The notes under the pieces are model-generated. The model had not been told where the DNA came from. It did no database searches and saw nothing but the letters and a program-made list of their open reading frames with translations. The position numbers and the translations under genes are program-made. This document shows, piece after piece, positions 35,021 through 45,017 of a stretch of 64,000 nucleotides of DNA (positions are counted from its first letter, which is position 1; every line of letters starts with the position of its first letter). Origin of the DNA: Agathobaculum sp. NTUH-O15-33 (GTDB lineage Bacteria > Bacillota > Clostridia > Oscillospirales > Butyricicoccaceae); the NCBI RefSeq assembly GCF_033193315.1, contig NZ_CP136187.1, positions 1,178,001 through 1,242,000 of the forward strand. The letters are read 5' to 3'.

Positions 35021-35372
35021 ACGGCTTCGCCGCGCCAGCTTCCCCTCGTCGGGCATAAGCGTAAACTTAAGCAGCGTATGCATTTGGGCTTCCCCCGACG
35101 AGGGGAAGCTGGGCCGCGCGAAGCGCGGGTCTGAAGGGGGGCGTAAGAACCATTGGCATTGATGTGCGCAGTAACCTTCCAATGCGCTATTCGTTACGCC
35201 CCCCATTCGTCACGCGCCTACGGCGCGCGCCACCGCTCGCATATAAATGCCACACCGTGGCAAATAAAGGAGCGAGGGCTACGGCCTCCCCTCGTGGGGG
35301 GGAAGGCCAGATCGCGTGCGCTGCTTAAGTTGACGCTTATGCCCTCGTCGGGGGAAGCCCAAATCATGCACA
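35021..35372. repeat. Second mosaic repeat module next to the palindromic element
   Basis: The segment from about 35072 to 35310 matches about 28530-28770 almost base for base, including GCGTAAGAACCATTGG and TAAATGCCACACCGTGGCAA. It also has several GACGAGGGGAAGC hairpins. No gene; it abuts the 3' end of the AraC-type gene. Confidence 0.78.
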
Positions 35373-35377
35373 CCGCG

Positions 35378-36211
35378 TTAAAACTGCACCCGCCGAAATT
35401 CGGAGGGCGTCATGCCGTTGCTTTTGCGGAAGGCGCGGGCAAAGTGCGAAGCGCTGTTGAAGCCGCATTGCTCCGCGATCTGCTCAATGGAAAGCGGCTG
35501 CGCCACCAAAAGCTGCTTGGCCTGTTTCAGGCGGTAGGATAGCAGGTATTCGTGCGGCGTGCAGCCCGCGTACTTGCGGAAGCAGCGGATAAAGTGCGAG
35601 GTGCTCAGGCGGCACAGGGCCGAAAGCTCGCTCAGCTCCACCGGCTCCGCAAAGTGTTCGTCGATATGGCGGATGGCGGGGTAAAGCAGCGCCGACATGG
35701 CGACGGCGTGCTCCTCCGGCGCGGCGAGCTTGCTCAATATGCGGTGCAGGTTCAGCGAGATCTGGTGCTCGTCCGTCGGGGTGGACTGGGCGGCGGCGAT
35801 CACGGTCTCGAAGCTCTGGCGCAGCGCGGGGATGCGCTCGCCGGAAAAGACGATGCCGCTCTGCTCGATCAGGTAGCGGGTGTAGGGCGCGCTCGCGTTC
35901 CCGTAAAAGTGCAGCCAAAGAAATTCCGCCCCCTCCGAGCAGTAGTAGCGGTGCGGGCGGCGGCAGTCCAGCAGTACGATCTCGCCCGCGGAGGCGGCGT
36001 CGCGCCGCCCTTCGGCCTCCAAATGGAGCGAGCCGCCGCACATATACACCAGCAGGAACAGCTCAAGGTGCTCGCGCGCGATGTTGTACCCGTCGGTGCA
36101 GTAAAAGTGGCCGAACTGCGGGCAATAGTACAACGCGCTTTTGGCAAAGTCCGATGGAATGGAAAAATCCATAAAGGAGGTTCCCAGCACGCCGGTATCG
36201 ACGATTTTCAA
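35378..36211 (-). CDS. AraC-family transcriptional regulator
   Basis: 277 aa from the TTG at 36211 (AAGAAGGG 7 bases upstream on the minus strand). An N-terminal cupin-like ligand domain ('GGSLHLEAEGRRDAASAGEIVLLDCRRPHRYYC') is followed by the tandem helix-turn-helix: 'VELSELSALCRLSTSHFIRCFRKYAGCTPHEYLLSYRLKQAKQLL' and 'SIEQIAEQCGFNSASHFARAFRKSNGMTPSEFRRV'. This layout is typical of carbohydrate activators. It is the nearest regulator to the two operons with the shared promoter block, and a role as their activator is plausible. The gene ends inside a repeat. Confidence 0.92.
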   Translation of the reverse strand: MKIVDTGVLGTSFMDFSIPSDFAKSALYYCPQFGHFYCTDGYNIAREHLELFLLVYMCGGSLHLEAEGRRDAASAGEIVLLDCRRPHRYYCSEGAEFLWLHFYGNASAPYTRYLIEQSGIVFSGERIPALRQSFETVIAAAQSTPTDEHQISLNLHRILSKLAAPEEHAVAMSALLYPAIRHIDEHFAEPVELSELSALCRLSTSHFIRCFRKYAGCTPHEYLLSYRLKQAKQLLVAQPLSIEQIAEQCGFNSASHFARAFRKSNGMTPSEFRRVQF

Positions 36212-36290
36212 AGCGTATCCCTTCTTTCGGCGGCAATTATGGATAGCTTTATTATACGGGCTTTGCGCGGCGCGCGCAAGCGGTTTTCCG

Positions 36291-36788
36291 TTAAACGAAC
36301 TGCGTTTTCAGGCAGCCGATCGCGGCGGCATAATCCGGGTGGTCGGCCACCTCGGGCACATACTCCGCGTAAGCGATTTTGCCCGATTGGTTGACGATGA
36401 AGACCGCGCGGGTCAGCAGGCCCAGCTCCTCCAGCCGGGTGCCGGTGGCGCGGCCAAAGCTATGGTCCTTATAGTCGGACAGGACGCGCACGTTTTTCAC
36501 GCCCGCCGCGCCGCACCAGCGCGCGGCGGCAAAGGGCAGGTCCATGCTCACCGCGAAAACCGAAACGCCGGGCAGCGCGGCGGCCTCCTCGTTAAAGCGG
36601 CGCACCTCCGCGTCGCACACGTCGGTATCAAGCGAGGGAACGGTCAGAAAAACGCGCACGCCCGCAAGCGCGGCGCCGCGCACGGTGGCGAGCGACGAAT
36701 CGGTCAGCGAAAAATCGGGCATGGCGTCGCCCACGCGAAGCGGCTTGCCGGTAAGCGCGACGGGTTTTCCCTTAAATGTGATCTCCAT
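36291..36788 (-). CDS. tpx: Thiol peroxidase
   Basis: 165-aa atypical 2-Cys peroxiredoxin that reduces peroxides in the cytoplasm using thioredoxin. The peroxidatic Cys58 is in 'PSLDTDVCDAEVRRF' and the resolving Cys92 in 'FAAARWCGAAG', the spacing expected for Tpx. Start has AAGGAG upstream. Monocistronic, and divergent from the SPFH gene. Confidence 0.95.
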   Translation of the reverse strand: MEITFKGKPVALTGKPLRVGDAMPDFSLTDSSLATVRGAALAGVRVFLTVPSLDTDVCDAEVRRFNEEAAALPGVSVFAVSMDLPFAAARWCGAAGVKNVRVLSDYKDHSFGRATGTRLEELGLLTRAVFIVNQSGKIAYAEYVPEVADHPDYAAAIGCLKTQFV

Positions 36789-36870
36789 GGCGGATCATCT
36801 CCTTACTTTTTTAAAAGTATGTCCAGTTCGGCGTAAATTTGTGCGCGCGCAAATATTTGTTTTTTCCCTA

Positions 36871-36899
36871 TTGACAACGGGCTATCATAGGAATATTAT
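36871..36899 (+). promoter_or_regulatory. Promoter of the SPFH gene
   Basis: TTGACA at 36871-36876, exactly 17 bp, TATTAT at 36894-36899. The start codon is 38 bp downstream. Confidence 0.75.
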
Positions 36900-36937
36900 A
36901 GTGATATCAAAATGATATTAGAAACGAGGGATAAACA

Positions 36938-37972
36938 ATGGTACAACATGATGGGCGGTACGAGGAAAAGCTCCTGAAAGCGCCGAACGGTCTTGCCGTG
37001 CTGTTTCTCAATATTTTGCTGATGATCGTTACGGTCGGCGGCATGGTATGGGGCGGTTTTTTGGTCGGCGGCGAGTCGAAGGGTCTGGTCGCGTGGGGCG
37101 TTGTGCTTCTGGTGATATGCATTCTGTACTGGTGCTTGCCGTGCTGGCTGATCTTTGCGGGCGTGAAGGTGCTTAAGCCGAACGAAGCGCTGGTGCTCAC
37201 CCTGTTCGGCAAGTACATCGGCACGCTCAAGGGCGAAGGCATCTTCTTTGTCAATCCGTTCTGCTCGGCGGTCAACCCGGCGGCGGAATCCGCGTTCGCG
37301 GCCGCGGCGGAGGAAGCGGCGGAGACGGCCGCGCGCGGCGGAAAGACCACGACCGGCAAGCTCGGCACGAGCGTGCAGCGCGGCAAGCGCCTGTCGCTCA
37401 AGACCATGACGCTCAATAACGATAAGCAGAAGATTAACGATCTGCTCGGCAACCCGATCATCATCGGCATTGCGGTCATTTGGCGCATCGAGGACACGGC
37501 CAAGGCGGTGTTCGCGGTGGATAATTACCGCGAGTTCCTTTCCATTCAGTGCGACGCGGCGCTGCGCAACACCGTGCGCCTGTATCCGTACGACGTTTCC
37601 GAATCGGGCGATGAAAAGAGCCTGCGCGGTTCGGCGCAGGAGATCGCCGCCGTGCTGGCCGAGGAAATTCAAAAGCGCGTGGACTGCGCGGGCCTGCGCA
37701 TCGAGGAAGCGCGCATCACCACCTTGGCTTACGCGCCCGAGATCGCCGCCGCCATGCTGCAGCGCCAGCAGGCGAGCGCCGTAATCGACGCGCGCAAGAT
37801 GATCGTCGAGGGCGCGGTCGGCATGGTCGAAATGGCGCTGGGCCAGCTTTCCGAAAAAGAGGTTTGCGAGCTGGACGACGAACGCCGCGCGCAAATGGTA
37901 TCCAACCTGATGGTGGTGCTGTGCGCCAATAAGGAAGCCCAGCCTATTGTCAATTCGGGCAGTATCTATTAA
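36938..37972 (+). CDS. SPFH-domain membrane protein
   Basis: 344 aa. Two adjacent hydrophobic segments lie near residues 20-45 and 50-75, then an SPFH/band-7 domain ('[31 protein letters not shown]', '[23 protein letters not shown]', '[48 protein letters not shown]'). Such proteins form membrane-attached oligomers; the physiological role in Clostridia is not known. The fixed partner is the short ribbon-helix-helix gene 36 bp downstream, an arrangement I recall from other Firmicutes. Confidence 0.9.
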   Translation: MVQHDGRYEEKLLKAPNGLAVLFLNILLMIVTVGGMVWGGFLVGGESKGLVAWGVVLLVICILYWCLPCWLIFAGVKVLKPNEALVLTLFGKYIGTLKGEGIFFVNPFCSAVNPAAESAFAAAAEEAAETAARGGKTTTGKLGTSVQRGKRLSLKTMTLNNDKQKINDLLGNPIIIGIAVIWRIEDTAKAVFAVDNYREFLSIQCDAALRNTVRLYPYDVSESGDEKSLRGSAQEIAAVLAEEIQKRVDCAGLRIEEARITTLAYAPEIAAAMLQRQQASAVIDARKMIVEGAVGMVEMALGQLSEKEVCELDDERRAQMVSNLMVVLCANKEAQPIVNSGSIY

Positions 37973-38008
37973 AATAGAAGCAGGTTTTAAAGAAAGGGGT
38001 GAAACGCC

Positions 38009-38182
38009 GTGGCGGACAAGGAAAAAGCAAAAAAACAGGTGCCGCTGCGGCTTTCCGCCTCGCTGTACGACGAGATCGCCCGTTGGGCCGAGGATGAGTT
38101 CCGCTCGGTCAACGGGCAGATCGAATTTCTGCTGACGGAGGCCGTGCGCCGCCGCAAAAAGGGCAAGCAGCAGGACGAATGA
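38009..38182 (+). CDS. Small Arc/MetJ-type ribbon-helix-helix protein
   Basis: 57 aa from the GTG at 38009, with AAAGGGGTGAAACGCC upstream. The sequence '[41 protein letters not shown]' has the short beta strand followed by two helices of ribbon-helix-helix DNA-binding proteins. It follows the SPFH gene and is probably co-transcribed. It could regulate the operon or act with the membrane protein; neither is proven. Confidence 0.8.
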   Translation: MADKEKAKKQVPLRLSASLYDEIARWAEDEFRSVNGQIEFLLTEAVRRRKKGKQQDE

Positions 38183-38250
38183 AGGCGGGCGCGGCGCGGG
38201 GCCCGGCGGCGGCGCGCGGAACCCGCTGCAAAAAAATATCAAATTTGCGC

Positions 38251-38279
38251 TTGACAAATTATCACGCCGGGCATATACT
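38251..38279 (+). promoter_or_regulatory. Promoter of the trp operon
   Basis: Consensus TTGACA at 38251-38256, 17 bp, TATACT at 38274-38279, directly before the T-box leader. Confidence 0.8.
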
Positions 38280-38284
38280 GTGAA

Positions 38285-38592
38285 ACAGAACAAAGCAAAA
38301 CCGCAGAGCAGGAGTAAGTAAGAACGAAACCGCGCGTTTCAGAGAGCCGCCCGTTTGGTGCGAGGGCAGCCGTGAAGGACGTTCCGAATGGACCTGTGAG
38401 GGCAGCCCCAAACCCGTTGTTTCTTCGGGGAGTAGGCGCTGACGGGGTTCCCGCCGTTACCATGGGAGGGCGCGTGTCGGCGCGTCTGTAGAGCGGGCGT
38501 TTTTTATAACGTCAATTTGGGTGGTACCGCAGAAGTTTCGGCTTTTGTCCCATGATGCAATTTTGCACCATGAGGACGAAGGCTTTTTTTAT
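38285..38592 (+). ncRNA. T-box leader of the tryptophan operon
   Basis: The leader has an AGTA-type Stem I start, a plausible specifier UGG in GAATGGACC (about 38387-38395) and the conserved T-box GGGTGGTACCGC at 38519-38530. The terminator stem GCTTTTGTCC.../...GGACGAAGGC ends in TTTTTTT (38540-38591). Uncharged tRNA-Trp would pair with the UGG and the T-box and stop termination, so the operon is made when tryptophan runs low. The specifier is read by position and supported by the genes downstream. Confidence 0.9.
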
Positions 38593-38615
38593 TGCCATTT
38601 TTGGAGGGATAACGC

Positions 38616-40076
38616 ATGATAACGCCAAACGCAGACGCGATTTTAGCGCTGGCAAAGGAGTATACGACCATTCCGGTCTCGCGCGAGGTTTACGCCGACG
38701 TTGCGACGCCGATCGCCCTTTTGCGGCGGCTGCAACAAAAATCAAACCGGTTTTTCCTGCTTGAAAGCGTGGAGGGCGGCGAAAAATGGGCGCGTTACTC
38801 CTTTTTGGGCTACGACCCGGTGCTGCGCGCCCGGTGCAAAAGCGGCGTGGTCACGCTGGAAGGCGCGCAAAACCGCACGGTGGAGACGGATAAACCGCTG
38901 GATGTGCTGCGCGAAACGCTGGATCAGTACCGTTCGCCCCGGATCGAGGGCCTGCCCCCTTTCACGGGCGGCTTCGTCGGCTACTTCGCCTACGCGATGA
39001 TCGGCTACGCCGAACCGACGCTTACGGTGGGGCGCGGCGATTGGGACGATTTCGATCTGCTGCTGTTCGACAAGGTGATTGCGTACGACCATTTGAAGCA
39101 AAAGATCGTGCTGATCGCCAACATGAAGACCGACAACGTGCTGGAAAACTACGGCAAGGTCTGCGCCGAGCTGGAAAGCATGGCCGCGCTGGTGGGCGAC
39201 CAAACGCCGCTGCCCGCGGCGCGCGCGGCGGAAAAGCCGCGGTTCACCTGCAACCTGACCGAGGAGGCGTACGCGCAGATCGTAAACCGGACGCGCGAGC
39301 ATATCTTTGACGGCGACATTTTTCAGGCCGTGCAGTCGCGGCAGTTCACGGCCCCGTACGCGGGCAGCCTGCTTTCCGCCTACCGCGTGCTGCGCACGAC
39401 CAACCCCTCGCCCTACATGGTGTTTCTTTCGATCGATGGGGATGAGATCATGTGCTCCTCGCCCGAAACGCTGGTGCGCTTGCAGGACGGACGGCTGACG
39501 ACCTTCCCCGTGGCGGGCTCCCGCCCGCGCGGCGCGACGGAAGCCGAGGACAAGGCGCTCGAAGCCGAGCTGCTTCGCGATGAAAAGGAGCTTTCCGAGC
39601 ACAACATGCTGGTCGATCTGGGGCGGAACGATCTGGGCCGCGTATCGAAGGTCGGCACGGTCGATGTGACCGAATACATGATGGTGCACCGCTACTCCAA
39701 GATCATGCACATCTGCTCGCAGGTGGAGGGCGACATCCGCGCGGACCGCGACGCGCTTTCGGCCATCGAGGCGGTGCTGCCCGCGGGCACGCTGTCCGGC
39801 GCGCCCAAGATCCGGGCGTGCGAGATCATTGAGGAATTGGAGCCCGCGCCGCGCGGCGTGTACGGCGGCGCGCTGGGCTATCTGGATTTCACGGGCAATA
39901 TGGATACCTGCATCGCCATTCGCATGGCGGCCAAAAAGAACGGCTTGGTTACGGTGCAGGCGGGCGGCGGCATCGTCGCGGATTCCGTGCCCGCAAGCGA
40001 ATATCAGGAAAGCGCGAACAAGGCGCGCGCGGTCATGGACGCGCTGGAGCGCGCATCGGAGGTGGACGACGGATGA
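38616..40076 (+). CDS. trpE: Anthranilate synthase component I
   Basis: 486 aa; converts chorismate to anthranilate with the TrpG amidotransferase. The chorismate-binding domain is clear: 'HIFDGDIFQAVQSRQF', 'NPSPYMVFLSIDGDEIMCSSPETLVRLQDG', 'PVAGSRPRGATEAEDKALEAELLRDEKELSEHNMLVDLGRNDLGRV', 'GTLSGAPKIRACEII' and 'VQAGGGIVADSVP'. The N-terminal 'FFLLESVEGGEKWARYSFLG' holds the LLES motif of tryptophan feedback control. Start follows GGAGGGATAACGC. First gene of the T-box-controlled operon, overlapping trpG by 4 bp. Confidence 0.97.
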   Translation: MITPNADAILALAKEYTTIPVSREVYADVATPIALLRRLQQKSNRFFLLESVEGGEKWARYSFLGYDPVLRARCKSGVVTLEGAQNRTVETDKPLDVLRETLDQYRSPRIEGLPPFTGGFVGYFAYAMIGYAEPTLTVGRGDWDDFDLLLFDKVIAYDHLKQKIVLIANMKTDNVLENYGKVCAELESMAALVGDQTPLPAARAAEKPRFTCNLTEEAYAQIVNRTREHIFDGDIFQAVQSRQFTAPYAGSLLSAYRVLRTTNPSPYMVFLSIDGDEIMCSSPETLVRLQDGRLTTFPVAGSRPRGATEAEDKALEAELLRDEKELSEHNMLVDLGRNDLGRVSKVGTVDVTEYMMVHRYSKIMHICSQVEGDIRADRDALSAIEAVLPAGTLSGAPKIRACEIIEELEPAPRGVYGGALGYLDFTGNMDTCIAIRMAAKKNGLVTVQAGGGIVADSVPASEYQESANKARAVMDALERASEVDDG

Positions 40077-40660
40077 TACTGCTGATCGATAATTACGATT
40101 CCTTTTCCTATAACCTGTACCAGCAGGCGGCGGCGATTAAGCCGGATATCCGCGTGGTGCGAAACGACGCGGTGACGGAGGAGGAGATCGAGGAGATGAA
40201 CCCCTCGCACATTCTGCTTTCGCCCGGCCCGGGCTATCCGAAGGACGCGGGCGTGTGCGAGCGGGCGGTGCGAAAGCTTGGCGGCCGCATCCCGATCTTG
40301 GGCGTGTGTTTGGGCCATCAGGCCATTTGCGAAGTGTTCGGCGCGGAGATCGTGCACGCGAAGCAGCTGATGCACGGCAAAAAAAGCACGATCGAGGTCG
40401 ACGCGGCGGACCCGCTTTTCCACGGCCTGCCGCGCGGGCTTGAGGTGGCGCGCTATCACTCGCTGGTGGCAAAGCCGGAAAGCATACCGGAAATCCTTAC
40501 CGTTTTGGCGCGCGATACAAACGGCGAGATCATGGCCGTTCGGCACCGCGAACAGCCGGTTTACGGCGTGCAGTTTCACCCGGAATCGATTTTGACGCCG
40601 CTGGGCGATACGATTATGAGAAACTTTCTTACCATGTCAGTTGAGGAGGCAATACAGTGA
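40073..40660 (+). CDS. trpG: Anthranilate synthase component II (glutamine amidotransferase)
   Basis: 195-aa class I glutamine amidotransferase supplying ammonia to TrpE. Nucleophile Cys in 'ILGVCLGHQAI', the His/Glu pair in 'GVQFHPESILTP' and the oxyanion strand 'LLSPGPGYPKDAG' are present. Start ATGA overlaps the trpE stop. Might also serve 4-amino-4-deoxychorismate synthase if no pabA exists. Confidence 0.97.
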   Translation: MILLIDNYDSFSYNLYQQAAAIKPDIRVVRNDAVTEEEIEEMNPSHILLSPGPGYPKDAGVCERAVRKLGGRIPILGVCLGHQAICEVFGAEIVHAKQLMHGKKSTIEVDAADPLFHGLPRGLEVARYHSLVAKPESIPEILTVLARDTNGEIMAVRHREQPVYGVQFHPESILTPLGDTIMRNFLTMSVEEAIQ

Positions 40661-41676
40661 TGATGCAGCAAGCGATACACGAGGCCATCAACGGCCACGA
40701 TCTGGATTATGCGACGGCCCGCGCGGCCATGGAACAAATGATGGAGGGCACCGCCACCGAGATCGAGATGGCGACCCTGCTGACCGCCCTGCGCATGAAG
40801 GGCGAAACGATCACCGAGATCACGGCCTGCGCCGAGGTCATGCGAGAAAAGGGCGCGCACATCGAGCCCAAGGGTGCGGTGATGGATATCGTCGGCACCG
40901 GCGGGGACGAGGTCGGCTCGTTCAATATCTCGACCACGGCGGCCTTTGTCGCGGCGGCGGGCGGCGTGCCGGTCGCCAAGCACGGCAACCGCTCGGTTTC
41001 GTCCAAGTCGGGCGCGGCGGACGTGCTGGAAACGCTCGGCGTGGCGCTCGATCTCAGCCCGGCGCAGAACGAGCGGGTGCTCGCGGAGACCGGCATCTGC
41101 TTTCTGTTCGCGCAGGGCTACCACAAATCGATGAAAAACGTCGCCCCGGTGCGCAAGGGCATGCGCGAGCGCACGCTCTTCAACGTGCTCGGCCCGCTGT
41201 CCAACCCGGCGCGCGCGACCATGCAGCTGCTCGGCGTGTACGATGAAAAGCTTGTATTGCCGATGGCGCAGGTGCTTTCCAATCTGGGCGTGACGCGCGG
41301 CATGGTCGTATGCGGCGGCGGTATGGACGAGGCGAGCCTTTTGGGCGAGAACCACGTGTGCGAAATTCGCTTCGGCAAGCTTTCGCCGTATTCGTTCCGG
41401 CCCGGCGATCTGGGCCTTCAAAACTGCACGGTGGATGATCTGCGCGGCGGCCTGCCCGCGGAAAACGCGGTTATCACGCGAAACGTTCTTTCCGGCAAGG
41501 AGCGGGGCGCGAAGCGGGAGGAAATATTGCTCAACGCGGGCATCGCCCTGTACCTCGGCATTGACGGCTACGAGCTGACCGACGGGATCGCGCGGGCCGC
41601 CGAGCTGATCGACAGCGGCAAGGCGTACCAAAAGCTCGAACAATTCATTCGGGCGACGCAGGAGGTGTCCGCGTGA
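40660..41676 (+). CDS. trpD: Anthranilate phosphoribosyltransferase
   Basis: 338 aa; joins anthranilate to PRPP. The PRPP-binding loop 'DIVGTGGDEVGSFNISTTAAFVAAAGG' and 'KHGNRSVSSKSGAADVLE' are intact, as is 'FNVLGPLSNPA'. The trpG stop overlaps the start region as GTGATG. The ATG at 40660 is chosen, 10 bases after GAGGAGG, though the GTG at 40657 is possible. Coupled translation within the operon is likely. Confidence 0.97.
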   Translation: MMQQAIHEAINGHDLDYATARAAMEQMMEGTATEIEMATLLTALRMKGETITEITACAEVMREKGAHIEPKGAVMDIVGTGGDEVGSFNISTTAAFVAAAGGVPVAKHGNRSVSSKSGAADVLETLGVALDLSPAQNERVLAETGICFLFAQGYHKSMKNVAPVRKGMRERTLFNVLGPLSNPARATMQLLGVYDEKLVLPMAQVLSNLGVTRGMVVCGGGMDEASLLGENHVCEIRFGKLSPYSFRPGDLGLQNCTVDDLRGGLPAENAVITRNVLSGKERGAKREEILLNAGIALYLGIDGYELTDGIARAAELIDSGKAYQKLEQFIRATQEVSA

Positions 41677-42455
41677 TCTTAGACGAACTGGCGCGCCACG
41701 CGCAGGAGCGCGTGGCCGAAGCGAAGAAAGCGGTATCTCTTGCGGAGATCATGGCCAAAGCGAAGGCCCTGCCGAAGGGCGATTTCCGCTTTGAAAAGGC
41801 GCTTTCCGGGAAGAACACTTCCTTTATCTGCGAGGTCAAGAAGGCTTCGCCCTCCAAGGGCGTGATCGACGAGCAGTTCGACTACCTCGCCACCGCCATG
41901 CTGTACGAGGACGCGGGCGCGGACTGCGTTTCCGTGCTGACCGAGCCTAAGTGGTTTTTGGGATCAAACGATATTTTCCGCGCGATCCGCTTGGCGGTCG
42001 ACCTGCCGCTGCTGCGCAAGGATTTTACGGTGGACGAATACCAGATCTACGAAGCCAAGTGCATGGGTGCGGACGCGGTGCTGCTCATTTGCGCGCTGCT
42101 GGATACCGAAACGCTGCGGCGCTACCTCGCCGTGTGCGACGGTCTGGGCCTTTCCGCGCTGGTCGAAGCGCACGACGAGCGGGAGCTATCCTCCGCCGTG
42201 CGGGCGGGCGCGCGGGTGATCGGCGTGAACAACCGCAATTTAAAGGATTTTTCAGTCGATCTGACCAACGCGGCCCGGCTGCGCGGCATGGCCCCGGCGG
42301 GCACGGTGTTCGTGGCGGAAAGCGGCGTGGCCTCGCCCGAGGACGCGGCGGCGCTGCGCCGGGCCGGGGCGGACGCGCTGCTCGTGGGCGAATACCTGAT
42401 GCGCGCGCTCGATAAGGAGGGCGCGCTGCAAGGCCTGAAAGAGGCGGTGCGATGA
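41673..42455 (+). CDS. trpC: Indole-3-glycerol phosphate synthase
   Basis: 260-aa TIM barrel closing the indole ring. Catalytic lysines and glutamates are in 'FICEVKKASPSKGVI', 'LLRKDFTVDEYQIYEAK' and 'ALVEAHDERELS'; 'GVNNRNLKDFSVD' and 'VAESGVASPEDAAAL' complete the phosphate site. Starts at the GTG at 41673, overlapping the trpD stop (GTGA). Confidence 0.97.
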   Translation: MILDELARHAQERVAEAKKAVSLAEIMAKAKALPKGDFRFEKALSGKNTSFICEVKKASPSKGVIDEQFDYLATAMLYEDAGADCVSVLTEPKWFLGSNDIFRAIRLAVDLPLLRKDFTVDEYQIYEAKCMGADAVLLICALLDTETLRRYLAVCDGLGLSALVEAHDERELSSAVRAGARVIGVNNRNLKDFSVDLTNAARLRGMAPAGTVFVAESGVASPEDAAALRRAGADALLVGEYLMRALDKEGALQGLKEAVR

Positions 42456-43063
42456 AGCTGAAATTCTGCGGCCTGACGCGCGAGGCCGATATCGAGGCGG
42501 CGAACGAGACCGGGCCGGATTACATCGGCTTTGTGTTCGCGGAAAGCCGCCGCCGCGTGTCCGATTTGGACGCGGCGCGTTTCAAAGCGCGGCTGGACCC
42601 GGCGATACAGGCGGTGGGCGTGTTTGTAAACGACACGCCGGAACACATTGCCGCGCTCGCGGGCGAGGGGATCATAGCGTTTGCCCAGCTGCACGGCGAC
42701 GAGGACGCGCGCGTGATTGAACGCCTGCGCCGCTTGACCGACGTGCCGCTCATCAAGGCGGTGCGCGTGAAAACGCGCGCGGATATCGAAAGGGCGCTTG
42801 CGCTGCCGGTCGATTACCTGCTGCTCGATACTTATGTGGGCCACGCCTACGGGGGCAGCGGCAAAGCGTTCGATTGGTCGCTGATCGGCGATATCCCGAA
42901 GCCCTATTTTCTCGCGGGCGGGCTGCGCGCGGAGAATTTGGAACAGGCGCTGCAAACGGGCGCGTACGCGCTCGACCTGTCGAGCGGCATTGAAACAAAC
43001 GGCGTGAAGGACCCCGCGAAAATGCGCGCCGTCGCGGAACGAGTAAGGAGTGGAAGACCATGA
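42452..43063 (+). CDS. trpF: Phosphoribosylanthranilate isomerase
   Basis: 203-aa TIM barrel performing the Amadori rearrangement before TrpC. Catalytic Cys7 in '[12 protein letters not shown]', general acid Asp in 'YLLLDTYVG' and the phosphate site '[11 protein letters not shown]' and '[19 protein letters not shown]' are visible. ATGA overlaps at both ends, with trpC and trpB. Confidence 0.97.
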   Translation: MKLKFCGLTREADIEAANETGPDYIGFVFAESRRRVSDLDAARFKARLDPAIQAVGVFVNDTPEHIAALAGEGIIAFAQLHGDEDARVIERLRRLTDVPLIKAVRVKTRADIERALALPVDYLLLDTYVGHAYGGSGKAFDWSLIGDIPKPYFLAGGLRAENLEQALQTGAYALDLSSGIETNGVKDPAKMRAVAERVRSGRP

Positions 43064-44244
43064 GTAAAGGACGCTTCGGCGCGCACGGCGGACAGTATAT
43101 CCCCGAAACGCTGATGAACGCGGTCATCGAGCTGGAACAGGCGTATGACCATTATAAAAACGACCCGGCTTTTAACCGGGAGCTGACAGACCTGTTGAAC
43201 AACTACGCGGGCCGCCCCTCGCGCCTGTATTACGCCGCGCACATGACGGAAAAACTCGGCGGCGCGAAGATATACCTCAAGCGCGAGGATTTGAACCACA
43301 CGGGCGCGCACAAGATCAACAACGTGCTGGGGCAGGTGTTGCTCGCCAAAAAGATGGGCAAGACCCGCGTGATCGCGGAGACCGGCGCGGGTCAGCACGG
43401 CGTGGCCACCGCCACCGCCGCCGCGCTGATGGGGCTGGAATGCGAGGTGTTCATGGGCCGCGAGGACACCGAGCGGCAGGCGCTGAACGTGTACCGCATG
43501 CGGCTGCTGGGGGCCGCGGTGCACCCGGTGGACGCGGGAACGGCCACCTTGAAGGACGCGGTGTCCGAAACCATGCGCGAGTGGACCTCACGCATCGAGG
43601 ATACGCATTACGTGCTCGGCTCCTGCATGGGGCCGCACCCGTTCCCGACCATGGTGCGCGATTTTCAGGCCGTTATCTCCAAGGAGATCCGCGAGCAGTG
43701 CATGGAGCGGGAAGGCCGCCTGCCGGACGCGGTGCTGGCCTGCGTGGGCGGCGGCTCGAACGCGATCGGCGCGTTCTATCACTTTATCGGGGATAAGAAC
43801 GTGCGCCTGATCGGCTGCGAAGCGGCCGGACGCGGGGTGAGCACCGCCGAAACCGCCGCGACCATCGCGACCGGGCGGCTCGGCATTTTCCACGGCATGA
43901 AAAGCTATTTTTGTCAGGACGAATACGGCCAGATCGCGCCGGTCTACTCCATTTCGGCGGGGCTGGACTATCCGGGCATCGGCCCGGAGCACGCGCATTT
44001 GCACGATACCGGCCGCGCCGAGTACGTCGCCGTGACGGACGACGAAGCGGTGCAGGCGTTCGAGTACCTGTCCCGCACGGAGGGCGTGATCCCGGCCATC
44101 GAATCGGCGCACGCGGTCGCGCACGCGATGAAGCTCGCGCCCACGATGGGCCGCGACCAAATCATTGTTATCAACCTGTCCGGCCGCGGCGATAAGGACG
44201 TGGCCGCGATCGCGCGGTATCGCGGGGAGGATCTGCATGAGTAA
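43060..44244 (+). CDS. trpB: Tryptophan synthase beta subunit
   Basis: 394-aa PLP enzyme joining indole and serine. PLP lysine in '[13 protein letters not shown]', the glutamate region '[20 protein letters not shown]', phosphate loop '[13 protein letters not shown]' and C-terminal '[12 protein letters not shown]' are all present. This is the standard TrpB1 type that pairs with TrpA, whose gene overlaps by 8 bp. Confidence 0.98.
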   Translation: MSKGRFGAHGGQYIPETLMNAVIELEQAYDHYKNDPAFNRELTDLLNNYAGRPSRLYYAAHMTEKLGGAKIYLKREDLNHTGAHKINNVLGQVLLAKKMGKTRVIAETGAGQHGVATATAAALMGLECEVFMGREDTERQALNVYRMRLLGAAVHPVDAGTATLKDAVSETMREWTSRIEDTHYVLGSCMGPHPFPTMVRDFQAVISKEIREQCMEREGRLPDAVLACVGGGSNAIGAFYHFIGDKNVRLIGCEAAGRGVSTAETAATIATGRLGIFHGMKSYFCQDEYGQIAPVYSISAGLDYPGIGPEHAHLHDTGRAEYVAVTDDEAVQAFEYLSRTEGVIPAIESAHAVAHAMKLAPTMGRDQIIVINLSGRGDKDVAAIARYRGEDLHE

Positions 44245-45016
44245 CATAAAAGCCGCCTTTGCAAACGGCAAGGCGTTCATTCCCTTTGTCACCTGCGGCG
44301 ACCCGTCACTCGAAACGACCGAGCGGCTCGTATACGCCATGGCGGAGGCGGGGGCCGATCTGATCGAGCTGGGCATCCCGTTTTCCGATCCCACGGCGGA
44401 AGGCCCGGTCATTCAGGCGGCGAACGTGCGGGCGCTCGCGGGCGGCGTGACGACGGATCAGATTTTCGACATGGCGCGCCGCATCCGTCAAAAGATAGAA
44501 ACGCCGATGGTGTTCATGACCTATGCGAACGTTGTTTTCTCCTATGGCGCGGAGCGGTTCATCCGCACCGCCGCCGAGATCGGCATGGACGGCCTGATCC
44601 TGCCCGACCTGCCCTTTGAGGAAAAGGAGGAGTTTAGCCCGCTGTGCAAGAGATACGGCCTTGATCTGGTCTCGCTGATCGCGCCGACCTCGCACGAGCG
44701 CGCGCGCCGCATCGCAAGAGAGGCCGACGGCTTTGTCTACTGCGTGTCCTCGCTGGGCGTAACCGGCGAGCGCGCGGCCATCACGACCGATATCGGCGCG
44801 ATGGTGCGGCTGGTCAAGGAGGAAAAGGACATTCCCTGCGCGGTCGGCTTTGGCATTTCCACCCCGGCGCAGGCAAAAAAAATGGCCGCCCAGTCGGACG
44901 GCGCGATCGTCGGCTCGGCGATCGTGAAGCTGTGCGCGCGGTACGGGGCGGACTGTGTGGAACCCGTCGCGCGGTATGTGCGCGAGATGAAGGCCGCCGT
45001 CCGCGAGGCGAACTGA
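44237..45016 (+). CDS. trpA: Tryptophan synthase alpha subunit
   Basis: 259-aa TIM barrel that cleaves indole-3-glycerol phosphate and channels indole to TrpB. Catalytic Glu in '[20 protein letters not shown]' and Asp in '[13 protein letters not shown]', with the loop '[13 protein letters not shown]' and phosphate site '[12 protein letters not shown]'. I take the ATG at 44237, which overlaps the trpB end; GGGGAGG lies upstream. Confidence 0.97.
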   Translation: MSNIKAAFANGKAFIPFVTCGDPSLETTERLVYAMAEAGADLIELGIPFSDPTAEGPVIQAANVRALAGGVTTDQIFDMARRIRQKIETPMVFMTYANVVFSYGAERFIRTAAEIGMDGLILPDLPFEEKEEFSPLCKRYGLDLVSLIAPTSHERARRIAREADGFVYCVSSLGVTGERAAITTDIGAMVRLVKEEKDIPCAVGFGISTPAQAKKMAAQSDGAIVGSAIVKLCARYGADCVEPVARYVREMKAAVREAN

Positions 45017-45017
45017 G

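Noticed and set aside
36141..36836. Plus-strand frame of 231 codons over the AraC/tpx region
   Set aside because: Antisense to tpx, which has both active-site cysteines; no family resemblance.
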